A stretch of 15,231 nt of DNA from Prolixibacteraceae bacterium. GTDB lineage: Bacteria > Bacteroidota > Bacteroidia > Bacteroidales > Prolixibacteraceae. The notes below the pieces were generated by a model. The model was not told the origin of the DNA and made no database searches. It saw only the letters and a program-made list of their open reading frames with translations. The DNA is taken from contig DAIDJX010000050.1 of assembly GCA_027451165.1 (NCBI GenBank), positions 1-15,231 on the forward strand. The letters are read 5' to 3'. Below, piece by piece: positions 1-6,124 of this stretch. Made by a program: the position numbers and the translations under genes. Position 1 is the first letter of the stretch. The number at the start of each line of letters is the position of its first letter.

Positions 1-564
1 CATGATGTTGTCGTAGGAAGCTCCTACCATGATGTCGATATCAGCTTCCTTCAATTGTGAATAGGTGGGGTTGATCACCAGTTCTCCGTTGATGCGCCCT
101 ACCCTCACTTCGGAAATAGGGGTAACGAACGGAACGTCGGAAACGGCGATCGCAGCCGATGCCGCCAATCCGGCCAATGCATCGGGAATGGTTTCATTAT
201 CTGCGGAAATCAGGGTGATCATCACCACTGTTTCTGCATGGTAATCGGCAGGGAACAGGGGCCTTAAAGCGCGGTCCACCAAACGGGATGCAAGAATCTC
301 ATCATCGGATGGGCGACCTTCCCTTTTCAGAAATCCACCCGGAAATCTTCCGGCTGCTGAAAATTTTTCACGGTAATCAACCGAGAGGGGCATAAAATCA
401 ACATCCTCATTGGCTTCACGGGCTGAAACCACGGTAGCCAGCACCATGGTATCGTTCATTCTGACCACCACGGCGCCGTCGGCTTGCTTGGCCAACTTGC
501 CGGTTTCAATGGTGATCGTCCGACCATCAGCCAGCTCAATTACCTTTGTAGTTACATTTAACAT
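1..564 (-). CDS. pnp: Polyribonucleotide nucleotidyltransferase (PNPase), N-terminal 188 codons, cut by the window edge
   Basis: PNPase is a phosphorolytic 3'-to-5' exoribonuclease that degrades mRNA and releases nucleoside diphosphates; it works as a ring-shaped trimer in the cytoplasm. The visible part starts MLNVTTKVIELADGRTITIE and covers most of the first RNase PH-like domain. Family-typical stretches are GAVVVRMNDTMVLATVV (about residues 30-46), FSAAGRFPGGFLKREGRPS (about 69-87) and the RPLFP segment (about 102-106). The frame is open from the ATG at 562-564 to base 1, so roughly the last three quarters of the usual ~700-residue protein (second RNase PH, KH and S1 domains) lie outside the window. 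The gene sits directly downstream of rpsO on the same strand, the rpsO-pnp order also seen in Escherichia coli. No clear Shine-Dalgarno sequence precedes the start, which is usual in Bacteroidota. Confidence 0.96.
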   Translation of the reverse strand, partial: MLNVTTKVIELADGRTITIETGKLAKQADGAVVVRMNDTMVLATVVSAREANEDVDFMPLSVDYREKFSAAGRFPGGFLKREGRPSDDEILASRLVDRALRPLFPADYHAETVVMITLISADNETIPDALAGLAASAAIAVSDVPFVTPISEVRVGRINGELVINPTYSQLKEADIDIMVGASYDNIM

Positions 565-658
565 AGTTTACAATTCCTTCTTTTTCAATAGTTATTTTCT
601 TTCAATCTCAAAATCCCTTACATAACAACGGAAAGGGACTTTTTCTTTTAGCAGGGAT

Positions 659-697
659 AAAAAAAAGAAAAGGCAATCAATTTTTGTTTGCCTTTTC
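659..697 (-). terminator. Intrinsic terminator after rpsO
   Basis: Reading the minus strand, just after the rpsO stop, a 10-bp stem (667-676 with 688-697, arm sequence GAAAAGGCAA on the minus strand) encloses an 11-nt loop and is followed by eight T residues (666 down to 659). This is a standard rho-independent terminator. It lies between rpsO and pnp, so pnp is expressed either by read-through or from its own promoter. In the remaining leader (565-658) I see only a weak 6-bp hairpin (614-619 with 633-638) and no clear TAnnTTTG box. Confidence 0.75.
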
Positions 698-704
698 CCA
701 CTTT

Positions 705-974
705 TTACTTTCTCAGGTTGAGTTCAGCAATGATTGAACGGTACCTGGTGATGTCTTTCATTTTCAGATAATCCAGCAGGTTGCGCCTTTTTCCTACCAG
801 CCTGATCAAAGACCGGCGGGTGCTATGGTCTTTCTGGTTTTTCTTGAGGTGTTCTGTCAGGTGGTTAATCCTGAAGGTGAACAAGGCTACCTGTCCTTCC
901 GGACTTCCGGTGTCCTGTTCATTCTTCCCATGTTTCGTAAAAATTTCTTTTTTCTTGTCAGTTGATAAATACAT
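705..974 (-). CDS. rpsO: 30S ribosomal protein S15
   Basis: S15 is a primary-binding protein of the small ribosomal subunit; it contacts helices 20-22 of 16S rRNA and takes part in an intersubunit bridge. The 89-residue product has the normal family length. It shows the family core: TGSPEGQVALFTFRINHLTEHLK (residues about 22-44), the HSTRRSLIRLVGKRRNLLDYLK segment (about 50-71), and the C-terminal YRSIIAELNLRK. The ATG at 972-974 gives the standard N-terminus MYLSTDKKKEIFTKHG. A sigma-ABfr-type promoter and a leader of about 75 nt containing a 9-bp inverted repeat precede it. A terminator follows, then pnp. S15 represses its own translation through structured leaders in several bacterial groups, which makes this leader worth noting. 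Confidence 0.98.
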   Translation of the reverse strand: MYLSTDKKKEIFTKHGKNEQDTGSPEGQVALFTFRINHLTEHLKKNQKDHSTRRSLIRLVGKRRNLLDYLKMKDITRYRSIIAELNLRK

Positions 975-1000
975 GTTCTTGCTTTTAAAATGATACCATG

Positions 1001-1039
1001 TTTAAGCCGCAGCATCGCTCTCAATAACAACGGCTTAAA
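1001..1039 (-). promoter_or_regulatory. Hairpin in the rpsO 5' leader, candidate S15 autoregulatory element
   Basis: A perfect 9-bp inverted repeat, TTTAAGCCG and CGGCTTAAA (1031-1039 and 1001-1009 read on the minus strand), flanks a 21-nt loop. The loop contains a possible small inner stem (AGC-GAU-GCU). It lies between the predicted transcription start (about 1049) and the ATG, ending 26 nt before the start codon, and no T run follows, so it does not look like a terminator. Seen: the repeat and its position. Known: S15 binds leader RNA structures in other phyla. Inferred: that this one has that role. Confidence 0.45.
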
Positions 1040-1055
1040 ATTATTTTTCGCGGCG

Positions 1056-1084
1056 CAAAGATAGTAAAAAAGTATTTATGGCAA
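1056..1084 (-). promoter_or_regulatory. Bacteroidota-type promoter of rpsO
   Basis: On the minus strand a perfect -7 box TATCTTTG (1056-1063) lies 18 bp downstream of a TTG (-33 element, 1082-1084). This matches the sigma-ABfr consensus TTTG / TAnnTTTG. Transcription would begin near 1049, giving a leader of about 75 nt. Confidence 0.7.
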
Positions 1085-1106
1085 TTCACTGAAATAAAAT
1101 AAGTTC

Positions 1107-1130
1107 ATCATCAGGAATTATCCGGATGAT
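1107..1130 (-). terminator. Weak hairpin after the serine hydrolase gene, possible terminator
   Basis: An interrupted stem (ATCATC with GATGAT, one A-G mismatch, then GGA with TCC around an ATTA loop) lies 12 bp after the hydrolase stop codon. On the minus strand it is followed only by a broken T-rich stretch (GAACTTATTTTATTT), so termination would be inefficient. It lies just upstream of the rpsO promoter. Confidence 0.35.
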
Positions 1131-1142
1131 AGTGGAGTGATT

Positions 1143-2498
1143 TTATTCCACCGCATCCGTAATCGACTTGATGAAGGCCTGAAAATCATAGGTCCCCTTT
1201 TTGGAATAGCCATTCCTCGCCACCACCAGGTGCAGGGAGGGGATGATGAAAATGTATTGTCCGTCATGGCCTTCAGCGCTGAAAAGATCTTCCGGAACTC
1301 CCGGGTATTTTGCTCCTTTGTTCAGCCAGAAAAATGCCCCGTAGTCGCCTTCCGATCCCTTTGCAGGGGTAGTGGTGTAAGTAACCCAATCCTCCGGAAG
1401 CAGTTGTTCGCCCAGCCAGTTCCCGTTGTGGAGATAAAGCAGTCCGTACCGGGCATAATCACGCACCGAGGCATACAAATAGGAAGAACCCACAAATATT
1501 CCGGAGGCATCGACTTCAAACACCGCGCTCCGCATTCCGATTTTATTAAAAAGCCTTTCGCGTGGAAATTTCAGGTATTGCTCTTCATCTCCGATGACAT
1601 TTTTGATGTGTTCGCAAACAATATTGGTGGAACCCCCGGAATAGTTAAAAACAGAATCAGGCGGAAAGAGAAGTTTTTTGTCTACGGAATAATCTGCCAT
1701 GTCGCCATGTTTATAGAGCATGGTGGTCACATCGGTCAATTTGACCGGACTGTACTCCTCATTGAACTCCAGGCCGCTGTTCATGTGCATCAGGTGGTTC
1801 ACGGTGATGTTCTTCCGGTCGTCATTGGCCCATTCCTTTCGCAAACCGGGCTGGTTGATGTCCAGTTTCCCGTCTTTCACCAACATTCCGACCAGGGTAT
1901 TGGTAAAGCTCTTGCCCATCGACCAGCTCAGGAAACGGGTGGAAGGATTGAATTCCTTCCGGTACTGTTCGGCAACCAATTGATCCTTATAAACCACCAC
2001 AACGCCGAAGGTTCCCTTGTAAGCTCCTGTATCGGCAAAGGCCTGGTTCATTGCGGCATTCAGCTTTTCCATATTAATTCCGGCAGGAACCGTATCAGCT
2101 ACCAGATCGCCTGCAGGCCAGGGTATGGTATCGGGATTGCAGGCGGGCAAATTTATTTCAGGATAATCAAGCTTTTCTACCTCTTCTTCAGAAAAGTCCC
2201 TTACCAAAGTACATCCAAGACCTTCATTGTAAAGCGCTTCCGACTTCCAGAGCAGAAAGCGGCTGGTGACCTTTTTGGCATCCCGGTCCACTTTGTTTTT
2301 GGTGTACTTCATGAAAGAGAAATTGAGGTCTTCCTGCTCCAGGCTTTCCTGGCTCCTTCCGGATAGAAAGACCCCGGAAGCCAGCCCTTTGGCAGCATAA
2401 CCGGTGATTCCGCCTGCGACATAATTCAGGTAGAGCAGGACAAGGAACAGCAGAACAACAAAAAACCCCAAAAAAATACGTGAAATCCTTTTCTTCAT
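1143..2498 (-). CDS. Membrane-anchored serine hydrolase of the beta-lactamase (class C / esterase EstB-like) family
   Basis: The 451-residue protein begins with a basic stretch and one hydrophobic segment (about residues 8-25, FLGFFVVLLFLVLLYL), an uncleaved signal anchor or signal peptide that would place the enzyme outside the inner membrane. The catalytic domain follows from about residue 130. The nucleophile motif SxxK is S193-M-G-K196. The second motif is Y286-S-G rather than the YxN of class C beta-lactamases. The third box is H411-D-G413, where true beta-lactamases have KTG. These replacements are common in the esterase, peptidase and 6-aminohexanoate-dimer-hydrolase branches of the family, so antibiotic resistance should not be assumed; the substrate cannot be read from the sequence. 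The gene stands alone, divergent from the DUF2851 gene. A near-match to the -7 box (TACTTTTA) lies upstream, but no -33 element is obvious. Confidence 0.85.
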   Translation of the reverse strand: MKKRISRIFLGFFVVLLFLVLLYLNYVAGGITGYAAKGLASGVFLSGRSQESLEQEDLNFSFMKYTKNKVDRDAKKVTSRFLLWKSEALYNEGLGCTLVRDFSEEEVEKLDYPEINLPACNPDTIPWPAGDLVADTVPAGINMEKLNAAMNQAFADTGAYKGTFGVVVVYKDQLVAEQYRKEFNPSTRFLSWSMGKSFTNTLVGMLVKDGKLDINQPGLRKEWANDDRKNITVNHLMHMNSGLEFNEEYSPVKLTDVTTMLYKHGDMADYSVDKKLLFPPDSVFNYSGGSTNIVCEHIKNVIGDEEQYLKFPRERLFNKIGMRSAVFEVDASGIFVGSSYLYASVRDYARYGLLYLHNGNWLGEQLLPEDWVTYTTTPAKGSEGDYGAFFWLNKGAKYPGVPEDLFSAEGHDGQYIFIIPSLHLVVARNGYSKKGTYDFQAFIKSITDAVE

Positions 2499-2566
2499 AG
2501 CTGGAATATTTAGTTGTATAAAAGTACATTTTTTTGTGATCAGTAAGAAACCCGCTCAAATCTTCC

Positions 2567-2574
2567 TATATTTG
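2567..2574 (+). promoter_or_regulatory. Candidate -7 box for the DUF2851 gene
   Basis: TATATTTG matches TAnnTTTG exactly and ends 29 bp before the start codon at 2604. No TTG is found 17-21 bp upstream, so the -33 element is missing or weak. Confidence 0.45.
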
Positions 2575-2603
2575 TATTCCTCAACTCCCAAAATACGTAG
2601 ATT

Positions 2604-3896
2604 ATGACACACACAGAATCCGCCGTAACCGAAGAGTTTTTGCATTTTGTCTGGGAACAACGGCTTTTCAGATCCGAAGGACTGAAAACAATTTCCGGAG
2701 ATCACCTTGAAATCCTGGAACCCGGAACCTTGAACGGTGATTCAGGCCCCGACTTTTTCAACGCCAGGGTCAGGATCAATGGTACCCTCTGGGCCGGGAA
2801 CATTGAGATCCACAGGATGTCGTCCGACTGGTACCGGCACAGGCATCAGGATGATCCTTGTTACGACAACATCATTCTGCATGTGGTTCACCGCTGCGAC
2901 CAGCAGGTGCTCCGGTCCGACGGGCAGGAAATTCCCACGCTGGTACTGCCGGTTCCGGCTCATGTGCTGGATGGGTTCAGCGAATTGATGCGCTCACGAC
3001 TGCGCATACCCTGCCAGGATAAAATCAGGGATACAGATGTGTTCATGCTGAAAATCGGTTTTAACCGGCTGATGGTGGAACGGCTGCAGGAGAAAACCGG
3101 TGAAATCAACAACATGCTGGAGCAGAACAGGCATGACTGGAAGGAGGCCTTTTACCAGGTACTTGCCCGCAGTTTCGGATTGAAAGTCAATGCAGTTCCC
3201 TTTGAATTGCTGGCCAAAGCAATGCCGGAACCGATCCTGGGGAAGCACCGCGACAACCTCAGGCAGACAGAAGCGCTGCTGTTCGGGCAGTCGGGATTGC
3301 TGCACCTCGAATTGCTGGGGGATGACTATTTTTTGAATTTACGGTCGGAATATGAATTTCTTTCGAAGAAATATCATCTGCAACCTCTTTCCGGTCATTT
3401 GTGGAAATTTATGCGGACCAGGCCAGTGAATTTTCCCACCATCCGCATTGCCCAGTTTGCTGCACTGATCCACAAAAACGGCAGTCTCTTTTCCCTGTTG
3501 GACGATCAGATGACGCTTGCCGGACTAAAGGAGCGCTTTCACGTGTGTGCTTCTCCCTACTGGAACAACCACTACCGTTTCAGTCAGGTATCGGGAAACA
3601 GTTGCAAACACCTGGGAGAGAAGGCTGTTGAAAGCCTCATTATCAATTGCCTGGCTCCCTTCCTGTTTGTTTACGGGGAACAAACCGGAAAGCAGGCATT
3701 AAAGGATAAGGCTTTGGAGTGGCTGGATCAGATTGCGCCGGAGGAGAATGCAGTGGTCAGGGAATGGGAAGAAACCGGAGTGAAGGCGACTTCCGCCTTT
3801 GAAACGCAGGCGCTGCTCCAGTTGAGAAACAGGTACTGTGAGCAGAAACGGTGCCTTCACTGCCACATTGGAACAAGGCTGATAAAAAATGGGTGA
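2604..3896 (+). CDS. DUF2851 family protein, function unknown
   Basis: The 430-residue protein has the sequence character of DUF2851, a family found widely in Bacteroidota. The N-terminal part carries the strongest conservation: FVWEQRLF (about residues 15-22), LNGDSGPDFFNARV (43-56), WAGNIEIH (63-70), SSDWYRH (73-79) and YDNIILHVV (87-95). D50 followed by E68-x-H70 resembles the D...(D/E)xK spacing of PD-(D/E)XK nucleases, with His in place of Lys; this is an inference, not an established activity. The C-terminus has a cysteine cluster, C412-x4-C417-x2-C420, close to the last residue, which could bind metal. There is no signal peptide or membrane segment, so the protein is probably cytoplasmic. 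The ATG at 2604 is the first in frame and gives a natural N-terminus. It is transcribed alone, away from the serine hydrolase. Confidence 0.85.
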   Translation: MTHTESAVTEEFLHFVWEQRLFRSEGLKTISGDHLEILEPGTLNGDSGPDFFNARVRINGTLWAGNIEIHRMSSDWYRHRHQDDPCYDNIILHVVHRCDQQVLRSDGQEIPTLVLPVPAHVLDGFSELMRSRLRIPCQDKIRDTDVFMLKIGFNRLMVERLQEKTGEINNMLEQNRHDWKEAFYQVLARSFGLKVNAVPFELLAKAMPEPILGKHRDNLRQTEALLFGQSGLLHLELLGDDYFLNLRSEYEFLSKKYHLQPLSGHLWKFMRTRPVNFPTIRIAQFAALIHKNGSLFSLLDDQMTLAGLKERFHVCASPYWNNHYRFSQVSGNSCKHLGEKAVESLIINCLAPFLFVYGEQTGKQALKDKALEWLDQIAPEENAVVREWEETGVKATSAFETQALLQLRNRYCEQKRCLHCHIGTRLIKNG

Positions 3897-3981
3897 TGGG
3901 AAGGAGGGTGGAGGGCACTTAACGCCGTAATGATTTCTGCTAAAAATCTCTCCGTCCCTGAGTCTCTCCCTATCTTAAGTC

Positions 3982-5970
3982 TCACTTCTCCGGCTCAAAG
4001 GATTCAATAAAATCAGTGGAAAGCACCCTGAATTCAGTGCGGCGGTTCAAGGCTTTGGCAGCTTCCTTTTGCTCTTCAGTGGCAAGCCCTTCAATGAACT
4101 TTTCGGTCAGTTCATCCCCGCGTTTCAGAAAATCATAGCGGGCGGCAATTTCGCGGGTTACGGTCTTGGGCCAGGTTTCACCGTATCCTTTAGCTGTAAG
4201 TCGTTTGGGATTTATACCTTTTGTTATCAAATAGTTAACCACACTTTGCGCTCTTTTCTGCGACAGATCAAAGTTGAAGGAATCACCTCCGATATGGTCG
4301 GTATGGGCCATCAGCTCAATGGTAATGGTGGGGTTAAGGGTAAGCAGGTTAACCAGGGTGTCGAGGGCGACGATCGATTCCGGCTGAAGTTCAAAGCTTC
4401 CGAAGGCATAATTGATATTGTCCAGTTTAACCGGGGCCCCGGTGGGTGTAAGCTGCAGCTTGAACCTGAAATCCTTGCTGTCGGTCAGCCCGATGGTGGT
4501 TGCCTGAATCTTATCGTTCAGGAATCCGGATTTGAAGGCCGCAAAAACATAATCTGTTCCCGGGTTGAGTTTAACCTGAAATTTACCGTTCTGGGCGCTC
4601 ATCCTCAGGTTGGTTCCGTCGGTACCAATAATTCTGATGGTAGCTCCTTCCAGCTTATTTCCGGTTTCCTTGTTGAAAATCTCTCCGGAAGCCTGGTAAA
4701 TTATGGGAGGAACCACAAAAGAGTAAATGTCATCGCTTTTGGAACCTTTCCGGTTGGAAGTAAAAAGCCCCTGATCTTTTCCGGGAAGATAGGCAATTCC
4801 GAAGTCATCGCCGGTGGAATTGACCGGGTAGCCCATGTTCTCGACCACCCATTCCTCTTTGTCGTTCTTTACCGCCTTGAAAATATCCAGTCCCCCCATT
4901 CCTATATGATAGTCGGAGGAAAAATAAAGCTCGCCATTGTCCCTGGCATAGGGGAACATCTCATTTCCGGGGGTGTTAATGGCTGGACCGAGATTTTCCG
5001 GATTCTGAAAGGCACCCCCGGATTTCTCTGCTTTCCAGATGTCTTTTCCCCCATAACCACCTGGTTTGTCGGACACAAAATAGAGTACACTCCCGTCGGG
5101 AGAAAGGGAAGGATGGGCTGCCAGCAGGCTATCGGGCATGATTTCCAGTTTTGATGGTTCCGCCCAGCTGCCCCTGACCTGAGAGGTGGAATAAATCTGG
5201 GCGCCCATGTTTTTGGTTTTATCGTAATTGCACCGGGTAAACAGCATCTGTCCGCCTGTTCCACCAAAGGTCATTACGCCCTCTTCGGCATTTGTATTGA
5301 CAATGCTATACTGGTCAGCCAACTGGGGAGTTTCCCATTTCTGCTTTTGCAGGTTGAATTCTGTTTTCCACAAATCAGCAAATGTCTGGCCGGTAATCAT
5401 GCTTTTCCGTTTCCCTGTTCCCCCTTTTCGTGTTGATGTGAACATCAACTCCGTTTCACTGTTTCCCACATAAGCCGGAGAAAAATCGCGGTCACGGGAA
5501 TTGAGGTCTTTTTCCGGATTGACGATGTGCCGGGTTGGCTGTGCCACCCATCGCTGGGTTTGCAAAATGGAGGCAAGTCCTTTCATGGCTTTGTCATCAC
5601 CAGGATATTTGCGCAGGTAAATATTATAGTTGTCAATGGCCTCCTCATATTTCTGGGTTGCCCTCAGCGCTTCTGCATAATGGAGATAAACCACCGTATC
5701 GGGGTAATTCCTCCGGATGGCATTCCGGTAATAAATAGCCGACATTTCATAATCGCCGATATTCCGGTAACACTCTCCGATGGCAAAGGCATAAGCTGTC
5801 CGCTTATCCCGGTCTTTCTCCTTTTTGTTGGCTTTGCGATAACGGTCAATGGCTTTGTAATACTCACCGATTTCCTTGGAGGTATAGGCAATCCTGCTGA
5901 GGTTGCTGGCTCCGCACGACGTGAGCAGGAAAGCGGAAAAGAGGATGATAATCCGGGTGAACAGGTTCAT
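3982..5970 (-). CDS. PorE-like outer-membrane lipoprotein: TPR, PD40 propeller, carboxypeptidase-regulatory-like and OmpA domains
   Basis: The 662-residue protein starts with a lipoprotein signal ending in LTSC, with lipidated Cys19. TPR-like helices follow (about residues 25-135), with repeated A/Y/G patterns such as YAFAIGECYRNIGDYEMSAIYYRNAI. A PD40/WD40-like propeller covers about 140-415 and contains repeats such as HPSLSPDGSVLYFVSDKPGG and LYFSSDYHIGMGGLDIF. A carboxypeptidase-regulatory-like beta domain lies at about 425-510. The OmpA peptidoglycan-binding domain (about 514-655) includes HTDHIGG, FDLSQKRAQSV and NRRTEFRV; the Asp and Arg of the DLSQKR stretch are the family's diaminopimelate-binding residues. 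This order is that of PorE, a type IX secretion component that ties the machinery to peptidoglycan, but Bacteroidota often carry several such paralogues. No porP or other secretion gene is adjacent, so a T9SS role is only a hypothesis. Transcription is monocistronic as far as visible. Confidence 0.85.
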   Translation of the reverse strand: MNLFTRIIILFSAFLLTSCGASNLSRIAYTSKEIGEYYKAIDRYRKANKKEKDRDKRTAYAFAIGECYRNIGDYEMSAIYYRNAIRRNYPDTVVYLHYAEALRATQKYEEAIDNYNIYLRKYPGDDKAMKGLASILQTQRWVAQPTRHIVNPEKDLNSRDRDFSPAYVGNSETELMFTSTRKGGTGKRKSMITGQTFADLWKTEFNLQKQKWETPQLADQYSIVNTNAEEGVMTFGGTGGQMLFTRCNYDKTKNMGAQIYSTSQVRGSWAEPSKLEIMPDSLLAAHPSLSPDGSVLYFVSDKPGGYGGKDIWKAEKSGGAFQNPENLGPAINTPGNEMFPYARDNGELYFSSDYHIGMGGLDIFKAVKNDKEEWVVENMGYPVNSTGDDFGIAYLPGKDQGLFTSNRKGSKSDDIYSFVVPPIIYQASGEIFNKETGNKLEGATIRIIGTDGTNLRMSAQNGKFQVKLNPGTDYVFAAFKSGFLNDKIQATTIGLTDSKDFRFKLQLTPTGAPVKLDNINYAFGSFELQPESIVALDTLVNLLTLNPTITIELMAHTDHIGGDSFNFDLSQKRAQSVVNYLITKGINPKRLTAKGYGETWPKTVTREIAARYDFLKRGDELTEKFIEGLATEEQKEAAKALNRRTEFRVLSTDFIESFEPEK

Positions 5971-6049
5971 ACGACAAAATAATTCGGCTGTAAAAGTAAA
6001 TCTTATTTCCAGATATATGAAAACGGAAACTTTTTCTGAATAGTATGTA

Positions 6050-6085
6050 CATGAAAAAGGGAAGTCTTTTCCGGACTTCCCTTTT
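6050..6085 (-). terminator. Strong intrinsic terminator after glnN
   Basis: A perfect 12-bp stem (6055-6066 with 6074-6085; arm AAAAGGGAAGTC) with a 7-nt loop lies about 40 bp after the glnN stop codon. On the minus strand the second arm runs into TTTTT before CATG. It separates glnN from the PorE-like gene, which must have its own promoter; only a near-match -7 box (TACTTTTA) is visible there. Confidence 0.8.
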
Positions 6086-6124
6086 GATTGCTGAATCTTT
6101 GAAAACTGTTAAACTACCTTTGAA

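Noticed and set aside
614..638. Second hairpin between rpsO and pnp as a PNPase control site
   Set aside because: Only six base pairs with a 13-nt loop in an AT-rich stretch; too weak to call without comparison to relatives.
1137..2366. 409-codon open frame on the plus strand opposite the serine hydrolase
   Set aside because: Its product is rich in His, Ile and Gln with no family motif and it mirrors a gene with clear catalytic motifs; it is a codon-bias shadow.
3897..3981. Terminator or repeat between the DUF2851 and PorE-like genes
   Set aside because: The gap is purine-rich then pyrimidine-rich, but I could not find a convincing stem followed by a T run.
4069..5154. 361-codon open frame opposite the PorE-like gene
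   Set aside because: No recognisable domain, while the minus strand encodes a well-defined multi-domain lipoprotein.
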